Source: Sipunculus nudus (Eukaryota; Annelida; Sipuncula; Golfingiida; Sipunculidae). From it: a stretch of 64,000 nucleotides of DNA. The translations under genes and the position numbers were made by a program. The notes under the pieces were generated by a model, which saw only the letters and a program-made list of their open reading frames with translations, was not told where the DNA came from and did not search any database. Below are positions 59,881 through 64,000 of this stretch, in pieces. The number at the start of each line of letters is the position of its first letter. Within the stretch, counting starts at the first letter, position 1. The stretch lies in the NCBI GenBank assembly GCA_026874595.1, contig CM049320.1, forward strand, positions 33,264,214-33,328,213, read 5' to 3'.

Positions 59881-59921
59881 GTCACCTGATGAGCCCATGA
59901 GGCAAAACGAGCGGTAGTGAT
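59881..59921 (+). ncRNA. Degenerate type I hammerhead ribozyme
   Basis: Directly 3' of the Penelope-like ORF: GTCAC pairs with GTGAT (stem I, 59881-59885 and 59917-59921). The core CTGATGA is at 59886-59892. Stem II is GCC / GGC with loop CATGA (59893-59903). Then AAAAC, a two-base-pair stem III with loop GAGCG, and GTA before the expected cleavage at 59916/59917. The minimal stem III is what Penelope-like and retrozyme hammerheads show. The essential G of GAAA is A here, so this copy should be inactive. Confidence 0.6.
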
Positions 59922-60344
59922 TCAGAGTCATCACATACCTCATGCTCTGTTGCCAAACATAGAGTGCTGTGTGACCGTGGAGGAGAGACTGCATCCCGCA
60001 GATCAATTTTAATAAAAATGCAGCCACCCATTACTGATATTTTCTGAATGACCAATAACTGGATTACCATCAACCTTAAGATGTAAAACAACTGGTATGC
60101 TTTCCCTGAAAGATGTTGCTATTTATTTTTTCAGTTATTAAACGGATTGACATTGCAAGAACAAACGTATGAGTAGTGGCTTACTTTCTTGAAACTATGA
60201 TTCCTATTTGTCTCGGAGCATTATATAAATTTGCTGCAAACGGGAGTATCAGTAAGACCGAGGGCAGAATATTGATCATTTACCATTTTCATTGGTCCCC
60301 CATGCTAAGAAAACTCTTGTTTGTATATTTATTTAGAGTTTGAT

Positions 60345-61690
60345 TTCCCTTGAGTATATAATCACACCGATGTTCCTGACAACAGTACTTGCTTTAACGT
60401 CATGGTCTCCGATATGTAGAACAGAACAGCTGGGCCTCTTAGAGGTAAACTTAGAAGATATTAAAAGGACCTCTGTTTTAATCATTTATTTTTAAACTTT
60501 TGAGGTTCATCCATTGGCGAACTGAGAAATTACAATTCTCAACTTCTTGAATTTTCCCGTTCATGTCCTACGGCTTTAGGGTGACATGGAGCCAAGTGTC
60601 ATCAGCATAATAATGATAGTTCATCCCATGTATGCGAAGCAGTTCACCAATAGAAGTTATATATATGGTACAAAGAATTGGTCCAAGGACCGAGCTTTGA
60701 TGTACCCCACACTACAGGGCCCTCTATTGTGACCGCACATTTCCAATAGATACAAACTGTTGACAGGTTGTGAGATATGAAATAAACCATTATGGAGCTG
60801 TGCCATTAATACCGAGATTTGCAAGACAGGTAGGAAGCTGAGAATGGTCAATGATGTCAAAGATAACTGAGAGGTCCAGAAGAAAGAGCATCTCTGCTCT
60901 CTGGACCCCAACAGCATTTATGATATCATGCAGAACTCGTACTAAAGCCGTCTCCGTGCTGTGGTTTCCCCTATATGCAGACTGCTGTGGCTCTGCGAGA
61001 TCATTTTCTGCTATGTAAACGTTCCGTTTGCAGCACCTTAGACAAGAAAGGCAAGTTAGATACAGGCCTGTAGTTGCTCAGTACATCACGGTCAAGAGAA
61101 GGATTTTCAAGAGTGGTGAGAGTTGGGACTTCTTGAAGGAAGTTGGACAATACCCTTACAAAAGGACTAATAGATGATATTTGTGAACACTGGCAGGAGT
61201 GGATCAAGTCATTTTTTACATAGCTTTCAGAATAGGATCAAGTTTACAGTTCTTAGTAGGTGAGAACATTTTGATCTTACAAAGTTCATGAGATGATACT
61301 TAAGAAAACAATGTCCTCAATGATTTTGTCGTTGACAGGGAAGTTTCTTCTGAAGATCAGGTACTTGAGCTATTGTTGAAAGCAAAACGGATGTTGTTGA
61401 TCTTTACCTTGAAATAGCTGCTAAAGGTTTTAACGTGACCAGCAGGTTGATTTAATGGCAGTGTAGCCACTTTATTTCTACCTAACAGTGTATTGACAAT
61501 ACTGAGGAGTTCCTTTTGACCATCATTATTTTCAGAAATTAAAAGTTAAAATTCACTTTCTTAGCTACACATCTGGTGTTTGTAAGCTTATTTTTTCTCT
61601 TAAGATATTCCTCTGAACTGTAAAAACCAGTCTTACGCCGTCTCCTGGACTGCTTTTCTTCCCATATGTCCTTATTTATAACAGCTATAA
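60345..61690 (-). pseudogene. CR1/Jockey-type non-LTR retrotransposon ORF2 remnant
   Basis: Reading the minus strand from 61690 down: KQSRRRRKTGFYSSEEYLKR, DGQKELLSIVNTLLGRNKVA, VKINNIRFAF, LSNYRPVSNLPFLSKVLQ (about 61025-61080), AEPQQSAYRGNHSTETALV (about 60945-61000), LFLLDLSVIFDIIDHS (about 60845-60890), WFISYL, SSVLGPILC (about 60670-60695) and YHYYADDTWLHVTL (about 60585-60625). These are RT motifs 1-5 in order. Stops and shifts are frequent; the usual LDLSAAFDTIDH and GVPQGSVLGP are altered. Neither an endonuclease domain nor a tail is visible. Confidence 0.8.
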
Positions 61691-63366
61691 TTAACCTTTG
61701 CACGGGATTTTGCTTAATATATTTTTTTTAAGTTCAGTGTTGAAAGGAAAATTATCAATGTTATCTTACTTTTGCCCGAAGTTTCCTCATAGCTCAAAGA
61801 AGGGGACACGCTTTACAAGTAGACATTCAGTCCTGTTGTTTAGGTACTGAATAGGTTGGCCCTTAGTGTTTTCTTATTGCTCCCAATATTTTAAAGCGTT
61901 TACGTTTCTCCTTCATACAACGGTTGTACTTAAGGGTTACGAAGCTTCCAACTAGGCATTAGTTTCCATAGAAATGAGATCTTGAAATCTTGCTTTCACA
62001 TAAAATTATCCCCTAAATATCTTTTACTTATAAAACGTGAGGAACACGGTACATTTATGTTTCATTTATATTGTTCCCGAGTTTTATTTCGAAACAGGTA
62101 ATCAGTAAGCTATATCAGTTAGACTTGGAAATAAACACAAACCTGTTTTTCACAATAAATGACTGGCCTTAATGTCTGCAGGACCGTAAAACTAAATGTT
62201 GTGCAAAAACTTGAGCAAGAATGCTGCACTGTTTGTTCTAGTTTTTACGGTTCATATCATACCATTACTTGCAGCGGTTGCAACAAACCCGAATCTGTTG
62301 AAAGTCATTAGGTCATTTATCACGCATTATTTAACTATCGATGCAGAATATCAAGAATTTAAAATGAAGACACCAGAATACTTACAGCTTCACTTATGAC
62401 GGACAATAAAAATGATCTCCTAACTTGTTTTCATGAGAAGTTTATGCAAGAACAGTAACTTTCTGTGGACGGTTTTACTAGTTTCATAATAACAAAGATT
62501 TTAAAGCGACCGAATTCAACTGCTGTTTTTGTTTTAATATTCAATTCAGCATGCAGTGATCACTGTCCTTCAACAATAAAAGGATTCCTTTTGTTACATA
62601 TGGTTAATTGTCATTTCTTTGTAAAAAAATGTCAATATTTTTAAAATCTAACACTTATAAAAGGAATTCGGTTCACGTTTGTGCGCAATGTACTCTAAAC
62701 CCGCGTTGTGTACAATATTGTGCCATACATTATTTTTAAGGTTATTATCCCCGCAGTGACATAAGCGATATGAATATAAATAATTGTTAATATACATATA
62801 ATTTTGAGTGATTTTTCCGGTTTTTTTTACCGAGAACAGCCCAACTGCCTTCGGCAATCACTGAATGCGTGCATCGTGACTACTTAAAAAAGCCCGGAAT
62901 ACCGGGTTTATCAGCTAGTGATTTATATTAAGTTTTCTGGACAATTATTTCTGGGCTATTTATGTTTCCGGATCTTGCTAAATAACAGTGTCTTTATATT
63001 CACGAATAATCCAAAAAACATGTTCAGATATCTTTATTATGAAATAAACAATTTCTGTTATGACCAGGTTTTACATACAAATAACCCCTATATCTATCCA
63101 TATCAAATATTTATATATATTTGTGCTAAAAAGGCCAAGAAAAAACATGTAATAAAACAAATATATCCTTAAAATATAATCCATCATATTCATTCTTTTA
63201 AAACAACTCATTCCTGTAGCACAACATTATAATTTGTTGTCTAGACAACGTTCGTTAGATGCTACTGCTCCATTTTGCATGTATATTTCTCCCTCCTCGA
63301 CATATTTCATCGCACAAAATTTGCATCGCCCTTCATGACACTGTGGCGGTTCAGTATAGATTAGAA
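61691..63366. other. Intergenic, no gene seen
   Basis: AT-rich. The 67-codon frame at 62196 starts with a hydrophobic run (LFVLVFTVHIIPLLAAVAT), but no splice sites or paralog support it. Confidence 0.4.
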
Positions 63367-64000
63367 TTAGCAGCTTGCCTTAATTTCGCAAAGACTGTTA
63401 CACTTTTTAGCTTTGGCAAGCGTGCTCCACATGAAGCCGTACCTCAAGCTAATCACGGCACAAACTGTCCCGGTGTTTTGAGTTCCACTTCGCCAGTTGG
63501 TGTACTTGAACATGTCACCCGAGGGAAACCATCTCCAAACTCCACTGACTTCACAGCCAGATGTGCAGAAACGTGAGTACCTGTGCACTAAAAAAACTAC
63601 TTAATAGTGAGAAATCTGTTATTATATGCACATATTTCTCTTACTTGTTTCTATCATTCTTTAATTGAAATCGCTCTTAAATGCACAGGATGTTTCTGTT
63701 TTATTTTGAGGTAAAATTTTCAAAGCATACTATTTTGTGATAATTATAATAAAAATAATAAAAGGAAACCGATGTGTCTTTTAAAACGAATTTTCGTTTA
63801 ACATATGAAGCAATAGAGGCACTTACTGGAATCAATATGGGTGTATTCTGGATTATCGGTCATTATTCTTTCCAAATGCATCTGTTCTTCCGCTGTTTCT
63901 ATGGAAACCATTTCAGCGCCCAGGGATTGACAATACGCCACACTTTTATCATGGATTTTTCGACATGAACGAAAATGATAGCAGGAAGGAAGGTATTCGC
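63367..64000 (-). CDS. Secreted C-type-lectin-like protein, copy F (5' end off window)
   Basis: Two minus-strand exons, phase 1: 63827 to beyond 64000 (CTLD part 1: EYLPSCYHFRS, AYCQSLGAEMVSIETAEEQM, donor A|GTAAGT) and 63367-63587 (CTLD part 2 after a T-rich acceptor: RFCTSGCEVS, WRWFPSGDMFKYTNW, TVCAVI, KKCNSLCEIKASC stop). The last exon has six Cys, the most of any copy, including the Gly-Cys-Glu Cys that copies C and D lack. EPN/QPD and WND are absent. The intron is only 239 bases. No stop or shift is seen in the visible part. It is closest by eye to the broken plus-strand copy at 22.9-23.8 kb. N-module and leader exons would lie beyond 64000. Confidence 0.8.

Noticed and set aside
59645-59917. 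90-codon plus ORF starting MGPERQATKF
   Set aside because: It lies over the GIY-YIG remnant in the wrong frame; the conserved residues (LNKRS, CNPCLAEK) are in the other frame.
1-64000. CRISPR array, operon, bacterial promoters
   Set aside because: Split genes, microsatellites and retroelements show a eukaryotic nuclear sequence; no regularly spaced repeat-spacer array exists.

Overview
This is an AT-rich animal nuclear window: split genes with GT-AG introns, long TA microsatellites, and a dense mix of retroelement and DNA-transposon debris (DIRS, Penelope-like, CR1-like and hAT-like). That mix suggests a marine invertebrate, most likely a mollusc or another lophotrochozoan. The phylum is inference; no rRNA, mitochondrial or housekeeping gene is present to fix it.

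The host genes I can support are one family of small secreted C-type-lectin-like proteins, present as eight copies or fragments on both strands. A complete copy has four coding exons, all joined by phase-1 introns: (1) a 40-55 bp signal-peptide exon; (2) a 237-264 bp exon encoding a module I do not recognise, with the pattern Q-Y-x-G-[VI]-T-x-[FY]-P-N-G-[ST]-Y; (3) a 207-231 bp exon with the N-terminal half of a CTLD; (4) a 221-233 bp exon with the C-terminal half and stop. Three copies read complete: 34588-40346 (+, 247 aa), 45553-49247 (-, 259 aa) and 53280-56928 (+, 242 aa). One lacks its last exon inside the window (3042-4620, -). One runs off the right edge (63367-64000, -). Three are broken (22.9-23.8 kb +, 24.3-25.7 kb -, 57.9-58.2 kb +).

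The centre is a tandem duplication of a divergent pair (minus lectin, spacer, plus lectin). Unit 1 is about 20.1-40.3 kb and unit 2 about 42.8-56.9 kb. Matching non-coding stretches align in order between them. In unit 1 the minus gene has been destroyed by a nonsense codon, a frameshift and an inversion inside exon 3; the plus gene stays open in both units.

Mobile DNA by position: a large foldback element (0.1-1.3 kb); a C/G-rich MITE (5.3 kb); a CR1-type tail (7.5 kb); a possible LTR (7.9-8.5 kb); a complete-length but mutated DIRS element (10665-15420) with readable terminal and internal complementary repeats, inserted in an hAT-like element with an 8-bp target duplication; a 413-bp LTR mini-retroelement whose LTRs carry tRNA-like A and B boxes (16261-16673); a non-LTR remnant (16.9-18.4 kb); small MITEs (20.9 and 21.6-22.7 kb); a tRNA-Ser-like sequence (58.8 kb); a Penelope-like GIY-YIG remnant followed by a near-complete hammerhead ribozyme fold (59.4-59.9 kb); and a minus-strand CR1/Jockey-type RT (60.3-61.7 kb). 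The rest is AT-rich intergenic or intronic sequence with no gene I can support.
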